DNA of 25,679 nt from GN02-872 sp963518665 (GCA_963518665.1 CAUQKR010000012.1:1-25679); one strand, 5' to 3'; shown: positions 7,494 to 17,114, counted from the first letter of the stretch. Made by a program: numbers and translations. The notes: generated by a model not told the origin, from the sequence alone.

Positions 7494-8609
7494 TTATCTT
7501 CAAACATTTTTCTTCCAGAAATAACACATTTCACCTCAATTATAAAGTTTTCTTTTTTTATAAAAATTTCTTTTTACTAAATTATCAAATTCTAGATAAC
7601 TTGAAATAATTCATCAAGAAAGATTTTCATTTTTTCTAAAAATTTTATCAATACTATTATACATACTTTCTAAATTTTCTGATTTTAATCTATCTCAATA
7701 AGGGGGATTTGAGACAAGAGTTCAAACTAGATTTGTTCTTCAAATGTATTCTTTAAAATCTTTTTTCTCAAAAATAATTTCATCTTCAAGTCAAGCTCTT
7801 TTTGCATTTTGCTTAGCTATTTCCAAAATTTCTTCATCTATATCTGAAGCAAAAACTTTGTATTCTCCAGCAAATTCTTTTGTTTTTGCTATTTTTCTCT
7901 CGTATTCTACCATTTCTGAAGGAATAAGTTGCAGTTTCTCAAAAGCAAATTTTCTTTTTAATCCTGGAGCAATATTTTTTGCTATCATCAAAGCTTCGAT
8001 TGCAATAGTTCAGCTTCCACAGAAAAAATCATAAAAATTTTCTTTAAATTTCCAAGAAGAAAGTAGAACCAAAGCTGCTGCTAAACTCTCTTTTATCGGA
8101 GCTTCTCAAGCTTCAACTCTGTATCATCTTTTATGAAGAGCTTCTCAAGTTGTATTTAACAAAACTCTAAGCTTATTATCTATCATTAAAATAAGGATTT
8201 CTACAGCTTCTTCATTTTCATCTTCTTCGTAATAATTTCCGGCTCAAACAAGACTATCAACTATTGCTTTTTTAGCAAGAGACTGCATAGTTCTAGCAGA
8301 AAATAGTTCACTTCTATCAGAGCTACTTTTTACAATTATTGGGTTATTTTTTTTGAAATATTTTTTAAAAGGAATTTTTTTTATAATTTCAAAAAAATAT
8401 TCAAAATCTGTAACATCTGGAGTTTCAGACAAAAGTAAATAAAGTTTATTCCCTACTCTAGACCAAAGATTCACTCTAACCATAAGTTCAGGATCTCAAG
8501 AAAAAGTTATAATTCTATCTTGAGTTTGTTCGATTTTTCAACCACATTTTTCAATTTCTTTTTTTGCAACTGACTCAACTCAGGCAATTGTAGAAAGTAC
8601 AAATTTCAT
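7494..8609 (-). CDS. THUMP-domain RNA methyltransferase, RlmL/YpsC-like
   Basis: 371 residues with TGA as glycine. N-terminal ferredoxin-like and THUMP region (about 1-160, SSSDRSELFSARTMQSLAKK) is followed by a Rossmann methyltransferase domain. Motif I is DFFCGSGTIAIEAL (193-206), the acidic motif after it is ASDIDEEILEIAKQNAKRAG, and the catalytic NPPY is at 301-304 (NPPYG). This is the layout of the family that makes N2-methylguanosine in 23S rRNA (RlmL N-terminal half) or in tRNA (Trm14-like). I cannot tell the exact target base. Promoter TTGACT/TAAAAT lies at 8640-8667, with no SD. It is divergent from the coiled-coil gene at 8776. Confidence 0.9.
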
Positions 8610-8639
8610 TATTTTTTCTATTAAATATAAACATAAATA

Positions 8640-8667
8640 ATTTTAGCTTATATAATCCAAAAGTCAA
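8640..8667 (-). promoter_or_regulatory. Promoter of the RlmL-like gene
   Basis: Reverse strand TTGACT (8667-8662) and TAAAAT (8645-8640), 16 nt spacer. Confidence 0.7.
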
Positions 8668-8676
8668 AAGTTTTTG

Positions 8677-8708
8677 AAAAACTTGTTAATTTCTAAAAAA
8701 CTTGTTAA
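8677..8708. repeat. Two 13-bp direct repeats between divergent promoters
   Basis: AAAAACTTGTTAA occurs at 8677-8689 and again at 8696-8708, 19 bp apart (about two helical turns). The repeats sit between the -35 boxes of the divergent RlmL-like and 8776 genes and could be a regulator site. No repressor was identified. Confidence 0.45.
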
Positions 8709-8712
8709 AAAT

Positions 8713-8741
8713 TTGCAAGAAAAATTTTATTATGTTAAAAT
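8713..8741 (+). promoter_or_regulatory. Promoter of the 8776 gene
   Basis: TTGCAA at 8713-8718 and TAAAAT at 8736-8741, 17 nt spacer, with an extended TG one base before the -10. Confidence 0.6.
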
Positions 8742-8775
8742 ATTTATATAAATTTATTTTTAAATATAAAAAATT

Positions 8776-9279
8776 ATGGAAGCAATGAATAAACAAGAAG
8801 TTCAACAAGAAACTCAAAAACCAGAAGAAACAAAAAGTGAAATAAAAAAAATGAGTTATAAATGAGTTGAATTAAGTGCTGATAATAAACTTACTCAAAA
8901 AGAATTAAAAACTATTGAAAATCTTTTAAACACAGATTTAAAAGAAATCCAAAAAGAAACAAAATGAAATCTAGACTCACTTAAAAAAGTTGTTTTGGAA
9001 GATTTAAAATCTAGAATGGAAAGAGGTCCAAATAAATATATTTCTTCTTTGATAGAAAAAACTGAAAAACATTTACAAACTACTGAAAGTCAAAAAACTG
9101 AAATAAAGGAAGAAGAATCAAATAGTGTAGAAGAATCTATAGCTAAAACAGCTCAAAATATAAACATTCCAAGTTTAGAACAAAAAATGAATGAATGAAA
9201 TGTAAAACAAGAAGCTAAAAATACACAAACTGAATTAGATAAATTGGATGAAAATACTGCTGAAGAAACTGATAAATAG
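8776..9279 (+). CDS. Charged coiled-coil protein, 167 residues, paralogue 1
   Basis: Highly hydrophilic protein rich in Glu, Lys, Gln and Thr, with no TM segment or signal peptide and probably long helices. An ordered part lies near residues 32-80 (LSADNKLTQKELKTIENLL, then KEIQKE and LKKVVLEDLKSRME), and a low-complexity acidic tail follows. The ordered part resembles residues about 20-60 of the next gene (NNKLSQKELDFLNELI), so the two are probably diverged tandem paralogues. Start ATG at 8776; a second ATG three codons later is equally possible. There is no SD. Own promoter and own terminator. Function unknown. Confidence 0.75.
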
Positions 9280-9280
9280 T

Positions 9281-9309
9281 AAAAAATAGGAATAAATTCC
9301 TATTTTTTG
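9281..9309 (+). terminator. Terminator after the 8776 gene
   Basis: AAAAATAGGAAT / ATTCCTATTTTT hairpin with a T-run. Confidence 0.85.
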
Positions 9310-9335
9310 ATTTATAAATTTTTTTATGATAAAAT
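9307..9335 (+). promoter_or_regulatory. Promoter of the 9366 gene
   Basis: TTGATT at 9307-9312 and TAAAAT at 9330-9335, 17 nt spacer, with an extended TG before the -10. Confidence 0.55.
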
Positions 9336-9365
9336 ATTAAAAATAATTTTTAAAAAATAAAAAAA

Positions 9366-10307
9366 ATGGAAAAAATAGAACAAAATTTTTCGACAGAAAA
9401 TAAAAAAATTGAGTCAAAAAATGTTATAATGGACTGAAATAATAAACTTTCTCAAAAAGAACTTGATTTTTTAAATGAACTTATAAAATGAGAAAAAAAA
9501 GAAATTTTAAATAAATCAAAAGATGAATTAAAAGCTCTAAAAGAAGAAATTTCAAAAGAACTCGAAAATATAATAAATAGAAGAAAGAAAAATAAATTTT
9601 TAAAAGTTTTAAAAAGGAAAACTGAAAAAATTTTGGATAAAGCTATAAAAAATCATAAAAAAGATTCTAAAAAAACTCCAAAAAATAAAAATCAAAATCC
9701 AGAAAATAAACAAAAAACTACTCCAACAACAGTTGCTGAAAATCTAGTAAAATTTGCAAATAAAACAACAAAATCAAATGGTTGGAATATAGAAAATTCA
9801 CCTAAAGACCAAAAAGATGAAAAAATAAACATAGAAAAAGAACTTGATTTTTTAGATGAAAATACTTCTGAAGAACAAACAAAAAATACAGAAAATAAAA
9901 AAAGATTTGTAACTAATAATAAAGAAGTAGAAGATTTTTTAAATTGAAAAACTAAAAAAGAGGAAACAAAAGAAAATTCTGAGAATAATCAAAATAATGA
10001 AATAGAAGAAGACACAAAAAAATTGACAGAAGCACAAAAAAATGAATCAGAAAATAAAAATCTTGAACAAAAAATTTCTGAAACAGAAATGAATCTAGAT
10101 GATGCAAGAAGAGCTTTAATTGAAAAATATAAAGAAGCTATAGGTTATTTTGAAGTAGATGAAAAAATATTTTTAGCTATTTTTGAGCAAAACAATAATT
10201 TCCCAGAAAATATAGAAACTTATAGAAAAAATGTTATAGAATGAAAAATAACTGAAGAAGTAGCAAAACAAACAGTAAAAGCAATTATTAAAAAATTTAG
10301 TCAATAA
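9366..10307 (+). CDS. Charged coiled-coil protein, 313 residues, paralogue 2
   Basis: N-terminal helical part (GNNKLSQKELDFLNELI, then a long Lys/Glu helix) resembles the preceding gene. A central low-complexity region rich in Lys, Asn, Thr and Gln (about residues 95-240) is probably disordered. The C-terminal 65 residues are more ordered (LDDARRALIEKYKEAIGYF, DEKIFLAIFEQNNNFPENIE, VAKQTVKAIIKKF). No TM segment. Glycine is rare and mostly TGA. It could be a scaffold or nucleoid-type protein, but nothing in the sequence shows a function. Own promoter; terminator shared with the convergent methyltransferase. Confidence 0.75.
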
Positions 10308-10335
10308 AAAATACACCTTTAAAGTGTATTTTTTT
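10306..10335. terminator. Bidirectional terminator
   Basis: AAAAATACAC / GTGTATTTTT hairpin between the convergent 9366 gene and the methyltransferase gene. Confidence 0.85.
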
Positions 10336-11077
10336 ATATTTTTTTACAGATAAAATAAACTCTTTCACTTTCATCTGTCACTTCTCAATAATGAAAATCT
10401 ATTTTTTCAAGAAGTTCAAATCATTTTGCTTTTAATTCCTTTTCTATTGTTTTTATTGGAAAACTCACTTCTCTGACAACTTCCTCAATCAAATTATATT
10501 TTCAACTTTCTCCTTCTTTTTCAAAAATTTTTATAAGCCACTCATAAACTTTTCATTTTTTAAACATTTCCAAACAAACTGTATTTTCTCAAAAATTATA
10601 AAACTGAGCAAAATCACGAACTATATTTTCAAACTCAAAAATTGTGTTTATATCAAAAACCAAAAGTCAACCATTTTTTAAATTTTTATAAGAATTTTCA
10701 AAAAGTTTTTGCCAATCTTCCCACTGAAGTAAATGGCAAATCGAGTTATAATTACACAAAATCAAGTCAAATTCTTGTTTAAAAGAAAAATTTGTCATAT
10801 CTCCTAAAACAAGTTTTTTTTGAAGATTTGATAAATTTTTTTCAGCTTTTTCAAGCATTTTTTCATTTATATCAAGTCAAGTGTAAGAAAAATTAGATTT
10901 TATCAATTCTTTTGCTACAACTCAAGTTCCACAAGCAAGCTCCAAAATATTTTTTGTGTCTGGTAAATAATTTTCTATTACATCATATTTTAAAAAATCT
11001 ATTTCATCCTCAAGTGAAGAATTTATTCATCTGACTATTTCATCATAATAGTCTAAAAATTTATCATAAGTTTTCAT
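10334..11077 (-). CDS. Class I SAM-dependent methyltransferase
   Basis: 247 residues. Motif I is ILELACGTGVVAKEL (about residues 44-58), motif II is SYTGLDINEKMLEKAEKNL, and the motif IV region is DLILCNYNSICHLL with motif V/VI LKNGGLLVFDINT. This is the general Methyltransf_11/25 fold of small-molecule, protein or RNA methyltransferases; the substrate cannot be read from sequence. Start ATG at 11077, no SD. Promoter TTGAAA/TATAAT lies at 11107-11134. It stands alone, separated from the pseudouridine synthase operon upstream by a terminator. Confidence 0.88.
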
Positions 11078-11106
11078 TTTTTTATTTTAAAAATTTAGTT
11101 TTTTAG

Positions 11107-11134
11107 ATTATAATTATTAAATAAATATTTTCAA
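11107..11134 (-). promoter_or_regulatory. Promoter of the methyltransferase gene
   Basis: Reverse strand TTGAAA (11134-11129) and TATAAT (11112-11107), 16 nt spacer. Confidence 0.7.
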
Positions 11135-11135
11135 C

Positions 11136-11168
11136 AAAAAAAGAACAATTTTAATTGTTCTTTTTTTC
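11136..11168 (-). terminator. Terminator of the pilin-pseudouridine synthase operon
   Basis: AAAAAAGAACAATT / AATTGTTCTTTTTT hairpin. The stop codon of the pseudouridine synthase gene lies in the stem. Confidence 0.85.
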
Positions 11169-12170
11169 TATATTTTGTAAAAATTTTACTAAATCTTCTT
11201 TTATTCTAGCTTCTAGTTCCATTTTTTTATTTCTTCCATAATGAAAAAATTTTATTTTCCAAGCATGCAAAGCTTGTCTTTTTAATCAAAAATTTTTCTC
11301 AAAAAATGTATTTTTTTGTTTATCTCAATAAGTTTTATCTCAAACTATCGGATTTCAAATTGAAGCCATATGAACACGAATTTGATGCATTCTTCCAGTT
11401 TCTATTTTTACTTCTACTTCTGATAAAATTATTTCTTCTTTCTCAGTTTTCAAAAAATATTCCTTCAAAAGTTTAAAGTGAGTTATTGCAGTTTGCCCAT
11501 CATTTGCGACTTGAACTTTATTTTCTCATTTTGCATTTTCTATTCTTTTCAGGGATTTTTTTATTGTACCCTCTTTTCTAGAAAGTCTTCCGAGAACTAT
11601 TGCATAATAAGTTTTTTCAAGTTTTTTATGTTCTTTGAAATCTGAAACAAGTTTTGTCAAAATATTTTTTTTCTTTGCGATCATCAAAATTCCTGAAGTG
11701 TCACGATCAATTCTATGAATCAAACTTGGTTTAAAAGTCAAAGAATTTAATTTTTCTCATAAATAATCTTGAACTTGAGCTATCAAGTTTGTTTCTTTTG
11801 TTTTATGATCTCCAGGATGTACATTTATTCCTGCAGATTTATTTACGACAAACAAATCAGAGTCTTCAAAAATTATATTTTTTTTATCAAATTTTTCTCA
11901 AAGTAAAAAAGGATTTTCTTTTTTTTCTTCTGATAATTCTTTAAATTCTTCATCTTTTAGAAAAATTTTTACTTCATCGTTTAGTTCAAGTTTGTATTCA
12001 TTATCCTTTTTTCTAAATTTCTTTTCTAGATCATTTTCTGACAAAACTTTTATTTTATCTTTTCTATTTAGTTTATAAATCAAGCTTCTTGTTGCATTTG
12101 GAAAAAGTTTTTTCAAAAATTTATCAAGTCTTTGATTTGCATCATTTTCTTCTATTTTAAAAATTTTCAT
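11151..12170 (-). CDS. rluD: RluA/RluD-family 23S rRNA pseudouridine synthase
   Basis: 339 residues. An N-terminal S4 RNA-binding domain (about 10-65, NDANQRLDKFLKKLFPNA) is followed by the RluA catalytic domain. The catalytic motif is HRIDRDTSG at residues 152-160, with Asp155 as the nucleophile; the downstream motif GRMHQIRVHMASIGNPIVGD is also intact. The family converts uridines of large-subunit rRNA to pseudouridine; the S4 domain fits RluD-type rather than RluA-type enzymes. The gene follows two pilin genes with a 17 nt gap and appears to be the last gene of that transcription unit, which is an unusual combination. The symbol is a family-level assignment. Confidence 0.92.
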
Positions 12171-12187
12171 AAATATTTTTTTAATTT

Positions 12188-13126
12188 TTATTGAAATACA
12201 GCAAAATCAAAAGCTTCATTTACTGTATTTTGTGGAGATCTTACATTCAAATTTCTAACATATCAATTTGCCCTTCATTCAGAACTTACTTCAGAATATC
12301 TAAGTTTTATTTTGCTATTTCAAGATTCTATTTTCCATTCTAAATATGGAAGCAAAATTTTTGTATTTTTTGCAGAAATTAAATCATTTACCAAAGAAAA
12401 TTTATAAATACATTTTTTTGCACAAATTTCTTTCATTGATTCTAAATATTTTTTTTCTATAACTTGTCAATCTTTATAAAAAAGTCACGCTTCATTTCAA
12501 AATGCCCCCGTATTCCATTCTTTTCAATTTCAACCTTTTTTAATATCTCAATTTATTCTAGAAGGAGTAAAATATGTTTCTGGCTTTGTAGGATTTGGGT
12601 AAGTAAAATAAGAGCTTCAATCGAATGAAGTAAGTGTAAAAGAAATCAGGTTTTTTTTAGCATAATCTCAATCTTCAGATAATTTTTGAGTTCTTATTCA
12701 ATCAAGTTTTGGTGGTCTTATTGTCAAGTGAACACTTTCTAAATTTTTTTCAAATTCCATCTGAATTGGTTCTCAAATAGAAAGTATATTAAAATCTTTA
12801 TCCACAGAGTTTCATTTCCCTGGAGCCGGTTCATTATTTCAAAGATAAATTGTTTTTTCTTTATATCAAAGAGAATCTGTTCCATCTCTCAATTCTGATC
12901 AATTTGAAATATTTTGATTTTCTGGAGAATAAATTTTTTTTACTTTTAAAAGTCATTGTTCTACTCAAGAATTTGCTTGATAATAAGCTCTTGAACTATT
13001 TTCTATTCAAATAACTGATCTAGCAAAAGGAAAAATAAGTCACATCAAACTCAAAGCAAGAAGTGAAGAAATAAGAACTATTCCCATAACTACAATTAAA
13101 CTCATTGCTTTTTTATTTTTTTTCAT
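12188..13126 (-). CDS. Type IV pilin-like minor protein (PilX/GspK-like N-terminus)
   Basis: 312 residues. Short basic leader (MKKNKKA) followed by a hydrophobic helix SLIVVMGIVLISSLLAL and then IENSSRAYYQANSGVEQG, which matches the PilX pattern of a helix with AxxAxxGVExGL. The usual Glu at position +5 after the cleavage site is absent, as in GspK-type minor pilins. The rest is a large C-terminal domain with many TGA glycines and three cysteines (ICAKKC near residue 245). It is likely a minor pilin or pseudopilin assembled at the membrane by type IV pilus machinery encoded elsewhere. It starts 7 nt after the previous pilin gene, so it is co-transcribed. Confidence 0.78.
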
Positions 13127-13133
13127 AAATTTT

Positions 13134-14321
13134 TTAGTTACTAAATATAGTTGTCAAATTTATAGTCGTACTAAATTCTATTGGTTTTATATTTCATTTT
13201 ATTTTTGATTTTACTTTATTGCTTGGTTCGATTTTTACTGAAATAATCACATAAGGAGAAACTAAATAATTATTTTGCTTTTGAGGATCTTCATTCCAAG
13301 CTTTTGAAGAATCTATATTTGGATAAGCTTTTACTTCAAATTTTGAAATATTTATATCATCAGGAAAAAGTGGCTTCCAATATTGTTCTACATTATTTCT
13401 AGTAGGAAGAATAAAATCTCTTGGAGAAGTCGAGTTTAAAAGTCAAGAAAAATTTTTCGCAATAATCCAAGTATCGATAACTCAATCATTTAAAAATTTT
13501 CAAGTTCAAACTCATTTATGGTCTTCTCACCGATCTTTCCCTTCCAATTGCAAATATTCTATAGTTCATCTACAATTTTGATTTGGAATTATTTTTCAAT
13601 TTTCAGTTGAAATAATACATTTTTCTTTTGAAAATTCATCTTGAATAATTTTCCATCTAAAAAAAGTTCTAGTTTTTTTATCCCCAGAAATAAGATAAAG
13701 TTCATTTACATTTTTTCCAGCTTCAAAAACTTCTGGCCCCTTTCACATATGTTCATCATCATCATCTTTTATAATTTTTCAATCTCAGTTTTCATCTCAA
13801 TTATCACTATCAAAATTTGAATTATAATCGATAAATTGATAGGAATATTGTCAATATCTTTGAGGTTTTCAAGAATAATTTTGGTTAAAATTTGCTCCTA
13901 AAGTTTCTGTTTTATCAATATTATGTTTTTTTACACATCACTCAGAAGAATTTATTTTACTTCAAGAAGAGCTTATACAATAATAAAATCAACCTCAAAA
14001 TTCTAATCTATCTAAATTTCATCAATTTCAAAAATTTCAAAATCAGCTAAATTTTTTATAATGTCAATTTTCAAGTTCTGTTCAAACAACTTTTCTATTA
14101 AAATACTCTTCGTAATCCAAAACTCAACCATTTTTTATAAGTGTAAAAAGTTTTTCTGAAAAATAAAAAATATTTTTTTCTAGTTTTGTTTGTTCTTCAA
14201 GTTTTATTTTTGAAACTGAAGCCATTGAAAAAAGCTGAAATCAAGAAATCAAAACAACAGCAACAATCAAAATTGCAACCATTGTTTCAATTAAAGTAAA
14301 AGCTTGTTTATTTTTTTTCAT
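13134..14321 (-). CDS. Type IV pilin-like protein with prepilin leader
   Basis: 395 residues. The N-terminus MKKNKQA/FTLIETMVAILIV is a clear class III (prepilin) signal: short basic leader, cleavage before Phe, Glu at +5, then the hydrophobic spine. The residue before the cut is Ala instead of the usual Gly. The large C-terminal domain is rich in Asn, Asp, Lys and Gly and has cysteines near residues 121, 133 and later, possible substrates for the DsbA-like protein. One Arg is written CGG (KDRGED), a codon that is almost unused here. It lies between a small membrane protein gene (6 nt gap) and a second pilin-like gene (7 nt gap). Confidence 0.85.
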
Positions 14322-14327
14322 AAAAAT

Positions 14328-14579
14328 TTATTTTTTAAAAATATAATTTAAAATATTTCCAGGCAAAGAAAAAAGTTTGTACAAAGTTGCTTTTTTCCAA
14401 AAATATTTTGGCCATTTTCTGAAAATAAAATCTAAAAAATCATTAAAAAGATTCTTGTTTTTTAGATTTTTTTTGTTAAATAAAAAAAGTAAAAAAGCCC
14501 TTATTATAGCATAAAAAAAACTAATTATTAACAGAATTAACTCAAAAAAATTATTTTTTACTTTATTTTTTTCATTCAT
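14328..14579 (-). CDS. Small membrane protein, 83 residues, first gene of the pilin operon
   Basis: One long hydrophobic segment, LILLIISFFYAIIRAFLLFLF (read in two parts, about residues 13-34), is followed by a very basic, aromatic tail (KKNLKNKN, FRKWPKYFWKK). It contains no TGA codon. Its stop is 6 nt before the pilin start, so it is probably the operon's first gene. Reverse-strand promoter TTGATA/TATAAT lies at 14612-14639. I recognise no family; by context it may belong to the pilus system. Confidence 0.65.
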   Translation of the reverse strand: MNEKNKVKNNFFELILLIISFFYAIIRAFLLFLFNKKNLKNKNLFNDFLDFIFRKWPKYFWKKATLYKLFSLPGNILNYIFKK

Positions 14580-14611
14580 TTTTTATAATATGAGAAAAAT
14601 ATTTCTATTTT

Positions 14612-14639
14612 ATTATAAATATTTTTTAAATTTTATCAA
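14612..14639 (-). promoter_or_regulatory. Promoter of the pilin operon
   Basis: Reverse strand TTGATA (14639-14634) and TATAAT (14617-14612), 16 nt spacer. Confidence 0.65.
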
Positions 14640-14663
14640 AAATTTATTACTAAATTTAAACTT

Positions 14664-15236
14664 ATGAGAAACAGATGAAAAAATTATAAAAATTTTATCA
14701 CAAGTTTTTGAAAAGAAATAGCTTTCAAAATTTTAAATTTAAATATTTCTAGATGAGTTACAATTATTGGTTCAATAGTATGAATAATAAGCCTTTTTTT
14801 ACCTTGGATAAATGATACAAAAAGCCAAACAACTTATAATTCTTTTAATAATATTGCTTGAAATGTTGGATTTTTAATAATAATTTTTCTTTTAATAATA
14901 ATTTTTCTTACTTTTGGAGCAAATTATAAAGAAAAAATGAAACTTTATTCTGAAATAGATTTAAAGAATTATGTTATTATAATTTTTACTTGATTTTTTA
15001 TTTTCTTAGCTTGAATAATGGAAGCAAGTTTTGTAAATTGACTTGAAACTTTTCAAACTTGAATCAAATATTGAAACTGACTTATTTTAGCAATTGTTTC
15101 TGCAATTTTAATAATTGCTTGAGGTTATTTAACAAGAAAAGAATTTTATAAAAACAGCTCTGAAATAATTCTAGAAAGACTATCTCAAGAAAGAAATAAA
15201 GATAAAGAAAAAACTCAAATAAGCCTTGATTTTTAA
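14664..15236 (+). CDS. Integral membrane protein with about four TM segments, unknown
   Basis: 190 residues with TGA as glycine. Hydrophobic segments: VTIIGSIVGIISLFLPW, VGFLIIIFLLIIIFLTFG, YVIIIFTGFFIFLAGIM and LILAIVSAILIIAGGYL, then a charged C-terminal tail (SSEIILERLSQERNKDKEK). The first segment with a PWI turn followed by a polar loop resembles small CPR membrane proteins of unknown role. ATG at 14664 is the only start codon after the upstream in-frame TAA at 14616. It is divergent from the pilin operon. No clear promoter or SD could be picked out. Confidence 0.75.
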
Positions 15237-15250
15237 ATTATAAATAAAAT

Positions 15251-15278
15251 TTGACTTTTGGAAAATTTTTATTATTAT
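15251..15278 (+). promoter_or_regulatory. Promoter of the sigma-4/HARE gene
   Basis: TTGACT at 15251-15256 and TATTAT at 15273-15278, 16 nt spacer. Leader of about 45 nt without an SD. Confidence 0.6.
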
Positions 15279-15332
15279 ATTTTTAGAAATATTGTTAAAT
15301 ATTTTTACAAAATTTATATTTAATATTTACAA

Positions 15333-16388
15333 ATGAGAAGCACATTAAGTAATGAAAGTGTTGTAGAATCATTTAAAGAAATATTGTCTTCATTGTCTGA
15401 AAAAGAAAATAATGTAATATCAAGAAGAGTTTGATTATACTGAGAAAAAGAAACTTTACAAAATATTTGAAATTCATTTTCTCCAACAATTACAAGAGAA
15501 AGAGTGAGACAAATAGAAGACTCATGAATAAAAAAAATTTGAAGACTAGTAAAAAATTCTGTTTTTACAGAAGTACAAACTAAATGATTAGAATTTATAA
15601 AATTAAACTGATGAGTAGTTGCATCTGATAAGTTGATGAACTATTTAATAAAAGAACTTGATTTTCAAAAAGATATAAATCAATGAATTTTAGAGACTAT
15701 TCTACAATCAGATTATGATATTTTAAAATCAAAACAAAAACTTGGTTGTAAAATATATTTTTACTTGACAAGTGTTCATAAAAGCCTTATTGATCAAATC
15801 TATAAAGAATGACTAAAAGTTTTGAGAAGAAAAAAAGATATTATGTTAAAAAATGATCTTTTTGACATAGTTCTTGAACGTCTAAAAAATTTGAAATGAG
15901 TAAATAGAGAGATGGTTAACTCAACTCTTGAGTTATATGATGATATCATTTATTGAGAAAATGATATGGTTTGAATGACCTCTTGGAAAATTTTAAATCC
16001 AAAAACTCTAAAAGATAAAGCGGTTTATGTACTGAAAAAATCTGGGGTTCCTATGCATTTTGTAGATATTTCAAACAATATTATAAAAAACCTAGAAGAA
16101 AATGTAAAAATAAATACAGTCCATAATGAGCTTATTAGAAACAATGAATTTGTTTTAATTTGAAGATGAATTTATGCTCTAAAAGAATGGTGATTTAAAC
16201 CTGGAACTGTTATTGATGTTATTGCTTCAATTCTAGAAAAAAAATGAGAAGCAATGTCTACTGAAGAAATTATAGAAGAAGTAGCAAAAATCAGAAATGT
16301 AAAAGATACTACTGTTTACATGAATCTTCAAAATAAAGAAGTTATTGAAAGAGTCTGAAGAAATTATTATCAATTAGCAAAAAAGTAA
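15333..16388 (+). CDS. Sigma-70 region 4-like protein with two C-terminal winged-helix (HARE-HTH-like) domains
   Basis: 351 residues. Residues about 20-72 match sigma-70 region 4: LSEKENNVISRRVGL, then TLQNIGNSFSPTITRERVRQIE, the helix-turn-helix that contacts the -35 box. No region 2 or 3 can be seen, so this is not a complete sigma factor. A helical middle part (about 75-215) is unknown. The C-terminal part holds two repeats that look like HARE-HTH winged helices: about 223-285 (VHNELIRNNEFVLIGRGIYAL) and about 290-350 (VYMNLQNKEVIERVGRNYYQL). HARE-HTH is also found in the RNA polymerase delta subunit of Firmicutes. It is probably a transcription factor that works at RNA polymerase. Own promoter and own terminator. 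Confidence 0.82.
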
Positions 16389-16412
16389 AATCTCCTAGAT
16401 TTTACTTTTTTT
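16383..16412 (+). terminator. Terminator after the sigma-4/HARE gene
   Basis: AAGTAAAATCT / AGATTTTACTT hairpin with a T-run, overlapping the stop codon. Confidence 0.88.
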
Positions 16413-16433
16413 AACACTAAAAAATATTTTTTC

Positions 16434-16461
16434 TTGAAAAATTTAAATATTTTAATAAAAT
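16434..16461 (+). promoter_or_regulatory. Promoter of the exonuclease gene
   Basis: TTGAAA at 16434-16439 and TAAAAT at 16456-16461, 16 nt spacer. Confidence 0.6.
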
Positions 16462-16493
16462 AGAAAATATTTTTAGACTTTAAAATATTTTTG

Positions 16494-17102
16494 ATGAAAA
16501 TTTTTGTATTTGATACGGAAACAACTTGATTTATAAACAAAAAAGAAATAAACAATCTTGATGCCCAACCAAAAATAATACAATTTGCTGGAATTCTATG
16601 AGAACTAGAAAATTGAAAATTTATAGAAGAAAAAAGAGTTGATATTATGATAAATCCAAAAATACCTATTCCTTTTGATTCTAGTAAAGTTCATCATATT
16701 TATGATGTAGATGTAAAAAATGCACCATTTATAGAAGAAAAAATTGAAGAAATTTTAAGTTACATAAATGAAAGTGATGTTATAATTTGACACAACATAG
16801 AATATGATGAAGATATGATAAAAATAGAGCTTAGAAGACTAGATATGCTTTATAGATACCAACCAAAACAAGTTATTTGTACGATGAAAACTACTGTTGA
16901 TTTTTGTGCTATAAAATGAAATTGAGAAAGATTTAAATACCCAAAACTTGGAGAACTTCATAAAAAACTTTTAGATGAATATTTTATCTGAGCTCATGAT
17001 GCCTTAACCGATGTAGAAGCTACACTTAGATGTTTTGTAGATTTAGTAAATAAATGAGTTCTAAAAGTAGAAGAAAAACAACAAACAATGACTTTATTTT
17101 AA
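16494..17102 (+). CDS. DnaQ-like 3'-5' exonuclease (DEDDh)
   Basis: 202 residues, one exonuclease domain. The three Exo motifs are present: DTETTG (residues 7-12, Asp7 and Glu9), HNIEYD (100-105, Asp105) and HDALTDVEAT (168-177, His168 and Asp173), so all catalytic residues of the DEDDh class are in place. It may be the proofreading subunit of DNA polymerase III or a stand-alone repair exonuclease or RNase T/ExoX-like enzyme; the sequence alone does not decide. It ends with QQTMTLF, which resembles a weak clamp-binding peptide (inference). It is followed after 12 nt by a zinc-ribbon gene, probably in one operon, and then by recA. Confidence 0.9.
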
Positions 17103-17114
17103 TAATAATAAATT

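Noticed and set aside
7744..8034. 96-codon Ser/Phe-rich ORF (+) over the RlmL-like gene
   Set aside because: Antisense shadow; the - strand carries the methyltransferase motif I and continues through the TGA glycines.
12562..12595. AGGAGTAAAATATG on the + strand, identical to the SD-start of the 2417 gene
   Set aside because: It lies antisense inside the pilin gene (coding for a T-Y-F-T-P stretch) and opens only a very short reading frame (M-F-L-A-L-stop); treated as coincidence.
14590..14718. 43-codon ORF (+) starting MRKIFLFYYKY just upstream of the membrane protein gene
   Set aside because: It overlaps the 14664 gene by 55 nt in another frame, has no SD or clear promoter and covers the -10 region of the divergent pilin operon promoter; its hydrophobic content is what AT-rich DNA gives by chance.
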